64,000 nucleotides of DNA from Luteimonas aquatica (lineage in GTDB: Bacteria; Pseudomonadota; Gammaproteobacteria; Xanthomonadales; Xanthomonadaceae). Within the stretch, counting starts at the first letter, position 1. Every line of letters begins with the position of its first letter. A program made the position numbers and the translations under genes. The stretch is from assembly GCF_022662575.1 (NCBI RefSeq), contig NZ_JALBFU010000002.1, positions 310,001 to 374,000 on the forward strand. Reading direction: 5' to 3'. The notes below the pieces were generated by a model, which searched no databases, was not told the DNA's origin, and saw only the letters and a program-made list of their open reading frames with translations. Positions 26,230 to 35,015 of the stretch are shown here, one piece after another.

Positions 26230-26677
26230 GGCGGGTCTCCTCGGAAGATGCGGCCGCGACGTTGGCGGCCATGCGGTCGAGCACCGCGCGGAAGATCTCC
26301 AGGTGCTCGGGCGGGATGCCTGCGCGCAGGCGCGCGTCGTGCGCGACCGCGCACTGGCGCAGGCGGTGGAACAGGGCGCGACCCTGCTCGGTCGGCGCCA
26401 CGGCGTGCACGCGGCGGTTCTCGGGCAGGCGGGTGCGGGTCAGCAGGCCGTCGCGCTCCATGCCGTTGAGGTGGTGGGTGAGGGTGGGGCCCTGGATGCC
26501 GACCGTCGCCGCCAGCTCGGCCTGGGTGCGGTGGCCGCCGCGCATGAGCGCCATCAGCACCAGCCAGGTGGGCAGCGAGCCGCCGCCCTGCTGCAGGGCG
26601 GCGTCGAAGGCGCGGCTGGCGGTCTTGGCCGTGCGCGCCAGGAGAAGGCCGATCGGGGCTTGCGTGGGCATCGTCAT
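26222..26677 (-). CDS. MarR-family regulator
   Basis: This 151-residue winged-helix protein carries RTQAELAATVGIQGPTLTHH (recognition region) and RLPENRRVHAVAPTEQG (wing). The ATG at 26677 follows a strong reverse-strand promoter (-35 TTGACA, 17-base spacer, -10 TATCGT) that contains an inverted repeat over the -10, which suggests autorepression. A small membrane protein gene is divergent (26745) and another lies downstream on the same strand. I infer that it controls both membrane proteins in response to a small molecule. Confidence 0.85.
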   Translation of the reverse strand: MTMPTQAPIGLLLARTAKTASRAFDAALQQGGGSLPTWLVLMALMRGGHRTQAELAATVGIQGPTLTHHLNGMERDGLLTRTRLPENRRVHAVAPTEQGRALFHRLRQCAVAHDARLRAGIPPEHLEIFRAVLDRMAANVAAASSEETRHD

Positions 26678-26684
26678 GGGAATA

Positions 26685-26712
26685 CGATAGATATCGAATC
26701 ATTAGATGTCAA
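26685..26712 (-). promoter_or_regulatory. Promoter and operator of the second MarR gene
   Basis: On the reverse strand, TTGACA (26707-26712) and TATCGT (26684-26689) are 17 bases apart. The inverted repeat CGATA-GA-TATCG (26685-26696) covers the -10, and the heptamer AATCATT occurs twice, at 26697-26703 and 26711-26717. The region is AT-rich compared with its surroundings and lies between two divergent genes. Confidence 0.65.
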
Positions 26713-26744
26713 TCATTCAAACTGGCAATCGCCCGGAGGCCTTC

Positions 26745-27098
26745 ATGCACACGCTGATCATCCTGCTGCTCTGCCTGCACGTGCTGGCCGGCGTGTTCTG
26801 GGCCGGCTCGACCTTCACGCTCGCGCGCAGCGGCGGCAGCGGCGCCTCCGCGCTGCTGTGGCCGCAGATGGGCGCGGCGGCGATGGCGCTGCTGACCGGC
26901 CTGGCCTTGTGGGGCATCGTCCATGCCGGGCGTTTCGCGCCGAGCGAGCAGGCGCTGGCGCTGGGCATGCTCGCCGCGCTCGCCGCCGCCGCCGTGCAGA
27001 TCGGCCTGCGCGCGAAGCCGGCGCTGTCGCAGCGCGTGGCGGCCGGACTGCTCGCCTTGACCGTGGTGTGCATGGCCGCCTCGCGCTATCTCGGCTAG
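26745..27098 (+). CDS. Small membrane protein divergent from MarR gene
   Basis: This 117-residue protein has four predicted membrane helices, starting with LIILLLCLHVLAGVFWAGS. The VLAGVFWAGST pattern is common in small putative copper-resistance or DUF-type membrane proteins. CGGAGG sits five bases before the ATG at 26745; an in-frame ATG at 26706 would overlap the promoter and was rejected. It is likely controlled by the divergent MarR protein. Confidence 0.6.
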   Translation: MHTLIILLLCLHVLAGVFWAGSTFTLARSGGSGASALLWPQMGAAAMALLTGLALWGIVHAGRFAPSEQALALGMLAALAAAAVQIGLRAKPALSQRVAAGLLALTVVCMAASRYLG

Positions 27099-27243
27099 GA
27101 CGCCCGAGGCCGGAGCTGCGCGCAGCGCGGCGGTGGAGTTCCAGCGCGTGCCGCCTTGCCGCAGCGCGGAGGCCACCGCACAATGGAACGCGTCTCTCGC
27201 CCCGCGCGCCCGCTGCGCGCGCCTCCGATGGAGGATGGGCCGG

Positions 27244-27300
27244 GCACCGAGTCGGTGCGAATCGTAAATCGCCCTTCAAGCCCAACGAAACAGGCGATTT
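27244..27300 (+). promoter_or_regulatory. Two leader hairpins abutting the trpG start
   Basis: GCACCG (27244-27249) pairs with CGGTGC (27253-27258) around an AGT loop. Then AAATCGCC (27266-27273) pairs with GGCGATTT (27293-27300), whose last base touches the trpG ATG. No clear ribosome-binding site lies outside this stem. The structure could modulate trpG translation; there is no run of Trp codons that would indicate classical attenuation. Confidence 0.5.
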
Positions 27301-27879
27301 ATGCTGCTGATGATCGACAACTACGACAGCTTCACCTACAACCTCGTGCAGTACCTGCAGACCTTGGGTGCCGAGGTGAAGGTGGTGCGCAACGATGAGT
27401 TGTCGGTATCGCAGATCGCCGCGCTGCAGCCCGAGCGGATCGTGATCTCGCCCGGCCCGTGCACGCCGAACGAGGCGGGGGTGTCGCTGGAGACGATCCG
27501 CGAGCTCGGCGCGCGGGTGCCGATCCTGGGCGTCTGCCTCGGCCACCAGAGCCTGGGCCAGGCCTACGGCGGCCAGGTGATCCGCGCCGGCCGCATCATG
27601 CACGGCAAGACCTCGCGTATCCGCCACGAGGGCAAGGGCGTGTTCGCCGGCCTGCCGGACGGCTACGAGGCCACGCGCTACCACTCGCTGGTGGTGGACA
27701 AGGACGCGCTGCCTGATTGCCTGGAAGTCACCGCCTGGACCGATCACGACGACGGCTCGATGGAGGAGGTCATGGGCCTGCGCCACCGCGAGCATCCGGT
27801 GCAGGGCGTGCAGTTCCATCCCGAGTCGATCCTCACCGAGCACGGCCATGCGCTGCTGAAGAACTTCCTGGAGGCATGA
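27301..27879 (+). CDS. trpG: Anthranilate synthase component II (glutamine amidotransferase)
   Basis: This 192-residue class I glutamine amidotransferase delivers ammonia to TrpE. It begins [19 protein letters not shown]. The nucleophile Cys is in [19 protein letters not shown] (about residue 79), and the His-Glu of the triad are in [14 protein letters not shown]. The ATG directly abuts a hairpin and has little Shine-Dalgarno sequence. It is the first gene of the trpG-trpD-trpC operon; trpD starts within about 5 bases of its stop. Confidence 0.96.
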   Translation: MLLMIDNYDSFTYNLVQYLQTLGAEVKVVRNDELSVSQIAALQPERIVISPGPCTPNEAGVSLETIRELGARVPILGVCLGHQSLGQAYGGQVIRAGRIMHGKTSRIRHEGKGVFAGLPDGYEATRYHSLVVDKDALPDCLEVTAWTDHDDGSMEEVMGLRHREHPVQGVQFHPESILTEHGHALLKNFLEA

Positions 27880-27884
27880 GGCAG

Positions 27885-28928
27885 ATGCCGCTCACGCCCC
27901 AGGAAGCCCTGCAGCGCACCATCGAGCACCGCGAGATCTTCTTCGACGAGATGGTCGAGCTGATGCGGCAGATCATGCGCGGCGAGGTATCGCCGACGAT
28001 GACCGCCGCGATCCTCACCGGCCTGCGCGTGAAGAAGGAGACCATCGACGAGATCGCCGCCGCGGCCACGGTGCTGCGCGAGTTCGCGCGCCCGGTGGAA
28101 GTGGCCGACCGCAGCCGGCTGGTCGACATCGTCGGCACCGGCGGCGACGGCGCGCATACCTTCAACATCTCCACCGCCTCGATCTTCGTGGTCGCCGCCG
28201 CCGGCGCGCGCGTGGCCAAGCACGGCAACCGCAGCGTGTCGTCCAAGTCCGGCAGCGCCGACGTGCTGGAGGCGCTGGGCGCCAGGATCGAACTGCAGCC
28301 CGCGCAGGTGGCGCAGTGCATCGAGCGCTGCGGCATCGGCTTCATGTTCGCGCCGATCCACCATCCGGCGATGAAGGTGGTGGCGCCGGTGCGCAAGGAA
28401 ATGGGCGTGCGCACGCTGTTCAACATCCTCGGTCCGCTGACCAACCCGGCCGGGGCGCCGAGCATCCTGATGGGCGTGTTCCACCCCGATCTCGTCGGCA
28501 TCCAGGTGCGCGTGCTGCAGGCGCTCGGCGCGCAGCGCGCGGTGGTGGTGTGGGGCCGCGACGGCATGGACGAGCTGTCGCTGGGCGCGGCCTCGCTGGT
28601 GGGCGAGCTGCGCGAGGGCGTGGTGCGCGAGTACGAGGTGCATCCGGAGGATTTCGGCATCCGCATGGCCGCCAGCCGCAACCTGCGGGTGGAGAACGCC
28701 GACGACTCCAAGGCGATGCTGCTGCAGGCGCTCGGCAACACGCCCGGCCTGCCGCTGGAGATCGTCGCGCTCAACGCCGGCGCGGCGCTGTACGCGGCGG
28801 GCACGGCGGATTCGATCGCCGAGGGCATCGCCCGCGCGCGCGAGACGATCGCCTCGGGCGCGGCGATGGCCAAGCTCGAAGCGTTCGTGGCGCTCACGCG
28901 CGAGCTGGCCGAGCAGGCGCCGGCCTGA
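27885..28928 (+). CDS. trpD: Anthranilate phosphoribosyltransferase
   Basis: This 347-residue enzyme transfers the phosphoribosyl group from PRPP to anthranilate. Conserved motifs are [20 protein letters not shown] (PRPP loop), [21 protein letters not shown] and [11 protein letters not shown]. Two ATGs are possible: 27876 overlaps the trpG stop but leaves only one base after GGAGG. The one at 27885, giving [19 protein letters not shown], matches the family N-terminus and was chosen. It is co-transcribed with trpG and followed 82 bases later by trpC. Confidence 0.96.
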   Translation: MPLTPQEALQRTIEHREIFFDEMVELMRQIMRGEVSPTMTAAILTGLRVKKETIDEIAAAATVLREFARPVEVADRSRLVDIVGTGGDGAHTFNISTASIFVVAAAGARVAKHGNRSVSSKSGSADVLEALGARIELQPAQVAQCIERCGIGFMFAPIHHPAMKVVAPVRKEMGVRTLFNILGPLTNPAGAPSILMGVFHPDLVGIQVRVLQALGAQRAVVVWGRDGMDELSLGAASLVGELREGVVREYEVHPEDFGIRMAASRNLRVENADDSKAMLLQALGNTPGLPLEIVALNAGAALYAAGTADSIAEGIARARETIASGAAMAKLEAFVALTRELAEQAPA

Positions 28929-29010
28929 CGGGGCGCATGGTATTTTGAGGCCGCTCACAGGGCGCGGCGCCGACGCGCGCCCGCCGCAATCGCGATAGGT
29001 GTTGTTCCCG

Positions 29011-30735
29011 ATGTCCTCCTCCCCGAAGCCCGACGTGCTGCGGAAGATCCTGCAGCGCAAGACCGAAGAGATCGCCGAGCGTTCGGCGCGCGTGCCGCTG
29101 CGCGAGCTGCAGGCGCGCGCGCGCGATGCCGCGCCTGCGCGCGGCTTCGCCAGGGCGGTCGGGGCGAAGATCGCCGCCGGCCTGCCGGCGGTGATCGCCG
29201 AGGTGAAGAAGGCGAGCCCGTCCAAGGGCGTGATCCGTCCGGACTTCGACCCGACGGCCATCGCGCGCAGCTACGAGGCCGGCGGCGCGGCCTGCCTGTC
29301 GGTGCTGACCGACGTCGATTTCTTCCAGGGCGCCGACGCCTACCTGCAGCAGGCGCGCGCGGCCTGCGCGCTGCCGGTGCTGCGCAAGGATTTCACCGTC
29401 GATCCCTACCAGGTGGTGGAGGCGCGCGCGCTCGGCGCCGACTGCATCCTGCTGATCGTCGCCGCGCTCGAGGACGAGCGCATGGCGCGCCTGTCGGAAC
29501 AGGCGCTGGAACTGGGCATGGACGTGCTGGTGGAGGTGCACGACCTCAACGAGCTGGAGCGCGCGCTGCAGGTGCCGGCACCGCTGCTGGGCATCAACAA
29601 CCGCAACCTGCGCACCTTCGAGGTGTCGCTGGACGTGACGCTGGCGCTGCGCGATGCGGTGCCCAGGGACCGGCACCTGGTCACCGAGAGCGGCATCCTG
29701 GTGCCGGAGGACGTGCGCCGCATGCGCGATGCCGGCATCGACGCCTTCCTGGTCGGCGAGACCTTCATGCGCGAGCCCGATCCGGGCGCCGCGCTGCGCC
29801 GGCTGTTTTTCCAGGGCACGCCGGAGCGCGAAGTGGCGGAGGACGCGACCGCGGGCACGGCGGCGGGCACGTCGATCGCCGCCGCCGTCGCCGCCGAGGC
29901 GGTTTCCGGGATGGCGCATGCGGATGCCGGCGTCGCCGAAGCGCGTCCTGCCGGGGCCGGCACCGACCCGGCTGTCGCCGCCGAAGCCGCATCCCCGATC
30001 CCGCCGCAGGTCGAAGGCGTGCCGCCGCCCGAGGCGCGCGATGCGCCGCTGGTGGTGTTCGATTTCGACCATACCCTCTACAACGGCGATTCCGGCGGCC
30101 ACCTGTTCGCCTGGCTGATCCGTCGCCGGCTGTGGCGCACGGCGCTGGCGCTGCTGCTCACGCCGCTGCTGGGGCCGCTGCTGGCCTATCTGCCGACGCG
30201 GCGCCATGCCGTCTCGGCCTATGTCTGGATCGGCACCGTCGGCCTGCATCGCCGCCGCGACCTGGATGCGCTGATCGACGCCTACGTCGCCGCCCACGCC
30301 GGCGAGATCCAGCGGCGCCTGCTGCCGGTGGCGCTGGAAGTGCTGCACGGGCACCGCCAGCGCGGCGACAACGTGCTCATCGCCACCGGCGCGCCGCCGC
30401 GGCTGGCGCGCGCCATCCTCGGTTTCGTCGCGCACGAGGACGTGCCGGTGATCGGCACCGTGGTTGGCCCGCGCCTGGGCGGCCTGGGCGCGCTGCGCCA
30501 CTGCCATGCCGAGGAAAAGATGCGGATGATCCGCGAGGCGGGCTACACGGCGCAGATCGCCACCGCCTATTCCGACAGCCGCGCCGACCTGCCGCTGCTC
30601 AAGGCCGCGCGCGCCCCGGTGGTGGTGAACCCGAAGGCGGGCGCGGTGGAGGCTTTCCGCCGCGTGTTGCCGCCGGGCACGCCGATCCTCAACTGGGGCT
30701 GCCCCGGCCGAAGTGGGCGAGGGGCCGCAAGCTAG
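29011..30735 (+). CDS. trpC: Indole-3-glycerol-phosphate synthase fused to a HAD phosphatase
   Basis: This 574-residue protein joins two enzymes. Residues 1-270 are TrpC, which closes the indole ring in tryptophan synthesis: [42 protein letters not shown] and FLVGETFM are all present. Residues 271-345 are an Ala/Pro/Glu-rich linker. Residues 346-565 form a HAD-superfamily phosphatase of the SerB-like type, with motif [10 protein letters not shown] (nucleophile Asp351), motif II IATGAPP, motif III Lys503 in EEKMRMI and motif [13 protein letters not shown]. TrpC is normally about 265 residues and free-standing. The final residues read into a hairpin repeat. The ATG at 29011 was chosen over GTG 28999. 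The HAD substrate is unknown. Confidence 0.92.
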   Translation: MSSSPKPDVLRKILQRKTEEIAERSARVPLRELQARARDAAPARGFARAVGAKIAAGLPAVIAEVKKASPSKGVIRPDFDPTAIARSYEAGGAACLSVLTDVDFFQGADAYLQQARAACALPVLRKDFTVDPYQVVEARALGADCILLIVAALEDERMARLSEQALELGMDVLVEVHDLNELERALQVPAPLLGINNRNLRTFEVSLDVTLALRDAVPRDRHLVTESGILVPEDVRRMRDAGIDAFLVGETFMREPDPGAALRRLFFQGTPEREVAEDATAGTAAGTSIAAAVAAEAVSGMAHADAGVAEARPAGAGTDPAVAAEAASPIPPQVEGVPPPEARDAPLVVFDFDHTLYNGDSGGHLFAWLIRRRLWRTALALLLTPLLGPLLAYLPTRRHAVSAYVWIGTVGLHRRRDLDALIDAYVAAHAGEIQRRLLPVALEVLHGHRQRGDNVLIATGAPPRLARAILGFVAHEDVPVIGTVVGPRLGGLGALRHCHAEEKMRMIREAGYTAQIATAYSDSRADLPLLKAARAPVVVNPKAGAVEAFRRVLPPGTPILNWGCPGRSGRGAAS

Positions 30736-30792
30736 CGAAGGCCCACAAGGCCTTCGCTGCGGCCCCGAGCGCCCGGCCATGGATGGCCGGGC
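30721..30792. repeat. Tandem long hairpins at the end of trpC-HAD
   Basis: Two hairpins stand side by side. In the first, GGGGCCGCA (30721-30729) pairs with TGCGGCCCC (30758-30766) and GCGAAGGCC (30735-30743) with GGCCTTCGC (30749-30757). In the second, GCCCGGCCAT (30771-30780) pairs with ATGGCCGGGC (30783-30792). The trpC-HAD stop codon (30733-30735) lies inside the first. They may terminate the trp operon or be a REP-like intergenic repeat; no T tract is present. Confidence 0.6.
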
Positions 30793-30914
30793 CGGACGTT
30801 CCGGTGCCATTGCCGCACCGCCATGGGTGGCGACTCGATCAGGCCCAGCTTAGGAAGCCGGCAATCCGTAAGCCCCGATCACGATAGCGGACTCGACAGC
30901 CGTCATCCGGGGAT

Positions 30915-30934
30915 GTAAGTTAGTACTTACGTAA
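30915..30934. promoter_or_regulatory. Palindromic operator candidate before the MarR-GNAT gene
   Basis: GTAAGT (30915-30920) and ACTTAC (30925-30930) form an inverted repeat around TAGT, overlapping the palindrome TTACGTAA (30927-30934). It lies 19-38 bases before the ATG in an AT-rich stretch, suited to autoregulation by the MarR domain encoded there. Confidence 0.5.
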
Positions 30935-30952
30935 ATACTGGATAAAACTCCC

Positions 30953-31945
30953 ATGACCTTCCTCGCAGAGCAGGGCGTCCTCGCCTTGGGCAGCCGCTTC
31001 AAGGCCCTGAGCGACCGGTTCTACGACATCGCCGACGCGATCTACCGCGAGCTGGGCATCGGCCTGCAGGCGCGCTGGTTCCCGCTGGTGCACCTGCTGC
31101 ACGCGCAGGGGCCGCTGTCGGTGACCGAGATCGCCGAGCGCATCGGCCAGACGCACTCGGCGGTCAGCCAGCTCGCCGCCAAGCTGACCGCCGGCGGCTG
31201 GCTCGAGGCCATGGGCGATGCCCGCGACCGGCGCCGGCGCACGCTCGCCCTTACCGCGCAGGCCGAGGCGGCGGTGAAGGCGGCGCAGCCGGCCTGGCAG
31301 GCGATCCGCGCCGAGATGGAGCAGCGCCTGGCCGCGCAGGGCGGCGGCCTGATGCATGCGCTGGCGGCGCTCGAGGAGAACCTGGCCGAGCGCCCCCTGG
31401 CGGCGGACGTGCTGGCGCGCTGCCGCAGCCAGGCCGGCGCGCAGGTGCGGGTCGTGCCGTTCGCGCCGGCGCTGCGCGAGCATTTCTATCGGCTCAACGC
31501 CGAGTGGCTGAGCAAGTACTACCGCATCGAGCCGATCGACCACGCGGTGCTTTCGGAGCCGGAGCAGCACATCCTCGGCCCCGGCGGAACGATCCTGTTC
31601 GCCTTGCTCGGGGACGAGGTGGTCGGCACCTGCGCCCTGCTGCAGGAGGCGCCGGGCGTGTACGAGCTGACCAAGATGGCGGTGACCGAGCGCCACCGCG
31701 GCCTGGGGATCGGCCGCAGGCTGATGGACGGCATGATCGCCGAGTACAAGCGGCTGGGCGGACACACACTGTTCCTGGAATCCCACAGCGCCCTGCGCCC
31801 GGCGCTGCGGCTGTACGAGACGGTCGGCTTCGAGCTGCAGCCCGGGGTGAAGCCCGGCTCGCACTACCAGCGCGCCGACGTCTACATGATCTACCGCGAG
31901 CACGATCTATCGCGAGCGCGCCGCGACGGTCGGCGAGCGGGCTAG
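30953..31945 (+). CDS. MarR-type regulator fused to a GNAT acetyltransferase
   Basis: This 330-residue protein has an N-terminal MarR-like winged helix (LSVTEIAERIGQTHSAVSQ and DARDRRRRTLALTAQ) in residues 1-150 and a C-terminal GNAT domain from about residue 163. The acetyl-CoA loop is VTERHRGLGIGRRLMDG, followed by LFLESHSALRPALRLYETVG. Such fusions are known as helix-turn-helix/GNAT proteins; the acetylated substrate is generally unknown. The ATG at 30953 follows a palindromic operator candidate. The stop overlaps the stop of the convergent GNAT gene. Confidence 0.88.
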   Translation: MTFLAEQGVLALGSRFKALSDRFYDIADAIYRELGIGLQARWFPLVHLLHAQGPLSVTEIAERIGQTHSAVSQLAAKLTAGGWLEAMGDARDRRRRTLALTAQAEAAVKAAQPAWQAIRAEMEQRLAAQGGGLMHALAALEENLAERPLAADVLARCRSQAGAQVRVVPFAPALREHFYRLNAEWLSKYYRIEPIDHAVLSEPEQHILGPGGTILFALLGDEVVGTCALLQEAPGVYELTKMAVTERHRGLGIGRRLMDGMIAEYKRLGGHTLFLESHSALRPALRLYETVGFELQPGVKPGSHYQRADVYMIYREHDLSRARRDGRRAG

Positions 31946-32412
31946 GCGGCGCCCAGCCGCTTGATGAAGCGCAGCGTGCCGTCGCTGTAGCCGCAGGCCT
32001 TGTAGAACTCGTGCGCGTCCAGGCGCTGCGAGCCGCTGGTCAGCTCCAGACGCGCGGCGCCGGCGATGCGGGCGCGGCGCTCGGCCTCGCGCAGCAGCTG
32101 GCGGCCCAGGCCACGCCCCTGCGCCTCGGCGCTGACCACCAGGGCGGTGATGCGGCAGGTGGTGGTGTCCAGCGGCAGGTAGTACATGAAATCCAGGGCG
32201 ATCAGCCCGCGCACCACGCCGTCGCAGCGCGCCACCACCAGCGCCTGGCGGTCGTTGTCGATGATGGTGGCGATGCGCTGGGCGGCGTCGGGCGCCTCGC
32301 AGGGGTAGCCCATCTCCGAGAGCAGGGCGGCGACGTCGTCGGCGTCGATCAGGGAGGCGCTGCGCAGATCGGCGTCCGGCAGCGGCCCGCGCGGCGCGAA
32401 GGGAGCCCCCAT
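31942..32412 (-). CDS. GNAT-family N-acetyltransferase
   Basis: This 156-residue protein is a single GNAT domain. LVVSAEAQGRGLGRQLLREA is the acetyl-CoA binding motif A, and ARLELTSGSQRLDAHEFYKA is motif B. The substrate is unknown. Its stop overlaps tail-to-tail with the MarR-GNAT gene (CTAG), so no terminator fits between them. It lies 10 bases downstream of clp on the same strand, so the two may be co-transcribed. Confidence 0.85.
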   Translation of the reverse strand: MGAPFAPRGPLPDADLRSASLIDADDVAALLSEMGYPCEAPDAAQRIATIIDNDRQALVVARCDGVVRGLIALDFMYYLPLDTTTCRITALVVSAEAQGRGLGRQLLREAERRARIAGAARLELTSGSQRLDAHEFYKACGYSDGTLRFIKRLGAA

Positions 32413-32422
32413 CGGCGGGCGG

Positions 32423-33112
32423 TCAGCGGGTGCCGTACAGCACGATGGTCTTGCCGCGGGCGTGCAGCACGCCGTCGGCCTGGAGTTTCTTGAGCACGCG
32501 TCCGGCCATCTCCCGCGAGCAGCCGACCAGGCGCGCCAGCTCCTGCCGCGAGACGCGCAGCTGGGTGCCCTGCGGATGGCTCATCGCCTCCGGCTCGCGG
32601 GTCAGGTCGTGCAGGGTGCGCACGATCCGGTCGGTCACGTCCAGGAAAGCCAGGCGGCCGGCCTTGCGGCTGGTGTCCAGCAGGCGGCGCGAGAGCTGGG
32701 CGCCGATGGCATAGACGATCTGGGTGGCGTCGCCGTTCAAGGAGCCCTCGAACAGCTGGTACAGGCGCTCGTAGCTGATCTCGGCCAGCTCGCACTGGGT
32801 GCGGGTGCGCAGGATCACCTCGCGCACGTCGGACTCGATGAACAGCCCCATCTCGCCGACGAACTCCCCGGCGCCGAAGTAGCCCAGCACCAGCTCGCGG
32901 CCGTCGTCTTCCTCGGTGATGATGCTCACCGAGCCACTGACCACGTAATAGAGGGTGCCGGCCGGGTCGCCCGGGCGGAACACGTCGGTCCGGGGCGGGT
33001 AGCGGCGGCGGTGGCAATGAGCGAGGAATCGCTCGATCGTGGAGCTGGACGGGGCCAGCGGATTCGAAGGGCGACGGAGAGGAGTGATCAGGGCCACGGA
33101 GGATGAGGTCAT
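32423..33112 (-). CDS. clp: CRP-family global regulator Clp
   Basis: This 229-residue protein reads as the xanthomonad CRP-like protein Clp (230 residues in Xanthomonas). The cyclic-nucleotide fold has DVFRPGDPAGTLYYVVSGSV and GYFGAGEFVGEMGLFIESD; the DNA-binding helix-turn-helix is VSRQELARLVGCSREMAGRV. In Xanthomonas, Clp activates extracellular enzyme, exopolysaccharide and other virulence genes and is switched off DNA by c-di-GMP rather than activated by cAMP. The ATG at 33112 matches the family length; upstream in-frame starts would enter the shared promoter region with speD. Confidence 0.94.
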   Translation of the reverse strand: MTSSSVALITPLRRPSNPLAPSSSTIERFLAHCHRRRYPPRTDVFRPGDPAGTLYYVVSGSVSIITEEDDGRELVLGYFGAGEFVGEMGLFIESDVREVILRTRTQCELAEISYERLYQLFEGSLNGDATQIVYAIGAQLSRRLLDTSRKAGRLAFLDVTDRIVRTLHDLTREPEAMSHPQGTQLRVSRQELARLVGCSREMAGRVLKKLQADGVLHARGKTIVLYGTR

Positions 33113-33243
33113 AGCGGTCAGAACCGAGGATGCCGCCAAGAGTAGGCCCTCTCCGTTCATCCGGCAATCAGTCAGTCTCGCGACTGCCAAACCTTTGGCG
33201 CATAATTCGCGTTTCGCCCGACTTCCCCAAGGGGACGACCGCC

Positions 33244-34035
33244 GTGGTCAAACCGCTGCCGCGCCTGAAGCTGCAAGGCTTCAACAACCTCACCAAGGCG
33301 TTGAGCTTCAACATCTACGACGTCTGCTACGCCGTCTCCGAAGACGAGCGCCAGCGATACATCGAATATATCGATGAACAATACGACGCCGACCGTCTCA
33401 CACAGATATTGACCGACGTCGCGGAAATCATCGGCGCCAACATCCTGAACATCGCTCGCCAGGACTACGACCCGCAGGGCGCCTCGGTGACGATCCTGAT
33501 CAGCGAACAGCCGGTGATCGAGAAGGCGGCCGCCAAGGGCGTGATCCCGGAAGCGGTGCTCGCGCACATGGACAAGTCGCACATCACCGTGCACACCTAT
33601 CCCGAGACGCATCCCCAGCACGGCATCGCCACCTTCCGCGCCGACATCGACGTCGCCACCTGCGGCGTGATCTCGCCGCTGAAGGCGTTGAACTACCTGA
33701 TCGAGAGCCTGGAGTCCGACATCGTCATCATGGACTACCGGGTGCGCGGCTTCACCCGCGACATCCGCGGCAAGAAGCACTACATCGACCACAAGATCAA
33801 CTCGATCCAGGACTTCCTGGCCAAGAACATCCGCTCGCGCTACGAGATGTTCGACGTCAACGTCTACCAGGAAAACATCTTCCACACGAAGATGCACCTG
33901 AAGGATTTCGACCTCGACCAGTACCTGTTCGAGGAGAAGGCCAAGAACCTCTCGTTCAAGGACCGCATGAAGATCGAGGCGCTGCTCAAGCGCGAGATCG
34001 AAGAGCTGTTCCACGGCCGCAACCTGGTGGAATAG
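33244..34035 (+). CDS. speD: S-adenosylmethionine decarboxylase proenzyme
   Basis: This 263-residue pyruvoyl enzyme of the E. coli type makes decarboxylated SAM for spermidine synthesis. The self-cleavage site is Lys-Ser in [16 protein letters not shown], where the Ser becomes the pyruvoyl group. [20 protein letters not shown] and [20 protein letters not shown] are further family blocks. The GTG at 33244, after AAGGGGACG, gives [20 protein letters not shown], the expected N-terminus. A -10 hexamer CATAAT lies at 33201-33206 with a poor -35, which could suit an activator such as the divergent Clp. Confidence 0.95.
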   Translation: MVKPLPRLKLQGFNNLTKALSFNIYDVCYAVSEDERQRYIEYIDEQYDADRLTQILTDVAEIIGANILNIARQDYDPQGASVTILISEQPVIEKAAAKGVIPEAVLAHMDKSHITVHTYPETHPQHGIATFRADIDVATCGVISPLKALNYLIESLESDIVIMDYRVRGFTRDIRGKKHYIDHKINSIQDFLAKNIRSRYEMFDVNVYQENIFHTKMHLKDFDLDQYLFEEKAKNLSFKDRMKIEALLKREIEELFHGRNLVE

Positions 34036-34047
34036 CGCGGCACGGCG

Positions 34048-34080
34048 TGCGGAGAAGCGCGAGGCCTCGCGCTCTCCGCA
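34048..34080. terminator. Bidirectional terminator between speD and coq7
   Basis: TGCGGAGAAGCGCGAGG (34048-34064) pairs with CCTCGCGCTCTCCGCA (34065-34080) with one bulged A, making a 16-bp stem between the two convergent stop codons. There is no T tract. Confidence 0.65.
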
Positions 34081-34086
34081 TGCCCG

Positions 34087-34734
34087 TTACAGGCGGTAGG
34101 CCACCGTCTTCATGAACTTCGAGGCCGCCGCCATGATCGACGGGATCGGCGGCGGCAGCACGCGCGCGCCGGCCTGCTCGGCGTTGTCGGCGTGGCGCGC
34201 CTCGTCCTCCTTCATGGTCGACAGGATCACGCGGCTGCGCAGGTCGGCCTCGGGCAGGATCTGCAGGTGCTCGTCCAGGTGCGCCTCGACCTGGCGCTCG
34301 GTCTCCACCACGAAACCGAGGTTCCAGCCGTCCCCGCGCAGCCCGGCCAGCACGCCGATGGCATAGCTGCCGGCGTACCAGAGCGGGTTGAACAGGCTCG
34401 GGCGGCTATCGAGCTCTTTCAGACGATCGGCGCACCAGGCCAGATGATCGGTCTCCTCCTGGGCGGCTTCGAGCAGGTGCTCGCGCGTGGCCGGGTCGCG
34501 GGCGACGCTGGCCTGGCCGACGTACAGCGCCTGGGCGCAGACCTCGCCGACGTGGTTGATGCGCATCAGCCCGGCGGCATGGCGGCGCTCGGCGCCGTCC
34601 AGCTCGACGTCCGGAGTGCCGCGCCCCGGGTTGGGACGGGCGGCGGGCGGGCGGCCGAAGACGGTCTCCAGCGCGCGCTGGGTATCGGTGAGGAAGCGGT
34701 CGATCGGGGTGTCGTGGGGGCGGGAAGTGGCCAT
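34087..34734 (-). CDS. coq7: Ubiquinone biosynthesis hydroxylase Coq7 (di-iron demethoxyubiquinone monooxygenase)
   Basis: This 215-residue ferritin-like protein hydroxylates demethoxyubiquinone late in ubiquinone synthesis at the inner membrane and replaces UbiF in many proteobacteria. The di-iron ligands lie in [19 protein letters not shown] and [16 protein letters not shown], then again in [15 protein letters not shown] and [17 protein letters not shown], which are the family's duplicated ExxH motifs. The ATG at 34734 precedes a conserved, Asp-rich N-terminus. The gene stands alone between speD and rplM. Confidence 0.94.
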   Translation of the reverse strand: MATSRPHDTPIDRFLTDTQRALETVFGRPPAARPNPGRGTPDVELDGAERRHAAGLMRINHVGEVCAQALYVGQASVARDPATREHLLEAAQEETDHLAWCADRLKELDSRPSLFNPLWYAGSYAIGVLAGLRGDGWNLGFVVETERQVEAHLDEHLQILPEADLRSRVILSTMKEDEARHADNAEQAGARVLPPPIPSIMAAASKFMKTVAYRL

Positions 34735-34886
34735 GGGCGGTCCGTCGGCGGAGGGGGAGGGACGCTGCGCGGCGCGGAGGGCGGGGAGCCCGGGCCTGGC
34801 GGAGCAGCCGACGCCCCATTCTCACCCCTGGGCGGGGTCGCGGCCAGGGGGATGCCGGGACGCGGCGCGGAGCGGAAGGGGGCGGC

Positions 34887-34915
34887 TTGCGGCGGCCCCG
34901 GGCGGCCTGTATCAT
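34887..34915 (+). promoter_or_regulatory. Promoter of rplM-rpsI
   Basis: TTGCGG (34887-34892) and TATCAT (34910-34915) are 17 bases apart. Transcription should start near 34922, leaving a leader of about 94 bases before rplM, in which a ribosomal-protein binding site could lie. The gap 34735-35015 otherwise holds no gene. Confidence 0.6.
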
Positions 34916-35015
34916 TTCGCCTCTTGCGTTTCGCATTCACAACGCGAGGCAAAGTTCCCCGGGCCGGGCCCGACGGAATCCGCCCGACCAGACACCGAGA
35001 ATCCAGAACTTCGTC

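Noticed and set aside
27243..27258. GGCACCGAGTCGGTGC is identical to the last hairpin of the S. pyogenes tracrRNA
   Set aside because: It is a short palindromic sequence. There is no Cas gene, repeat array or remaining tracr sequence nearby, so chance is the better explanation.
30721..30792. Hairpins after trpC-HAD as a CRISPR repeat or integron attC site
   Set aside because: The palindromes are not regularly spaced repeats, and no cas or integrase gene is present.
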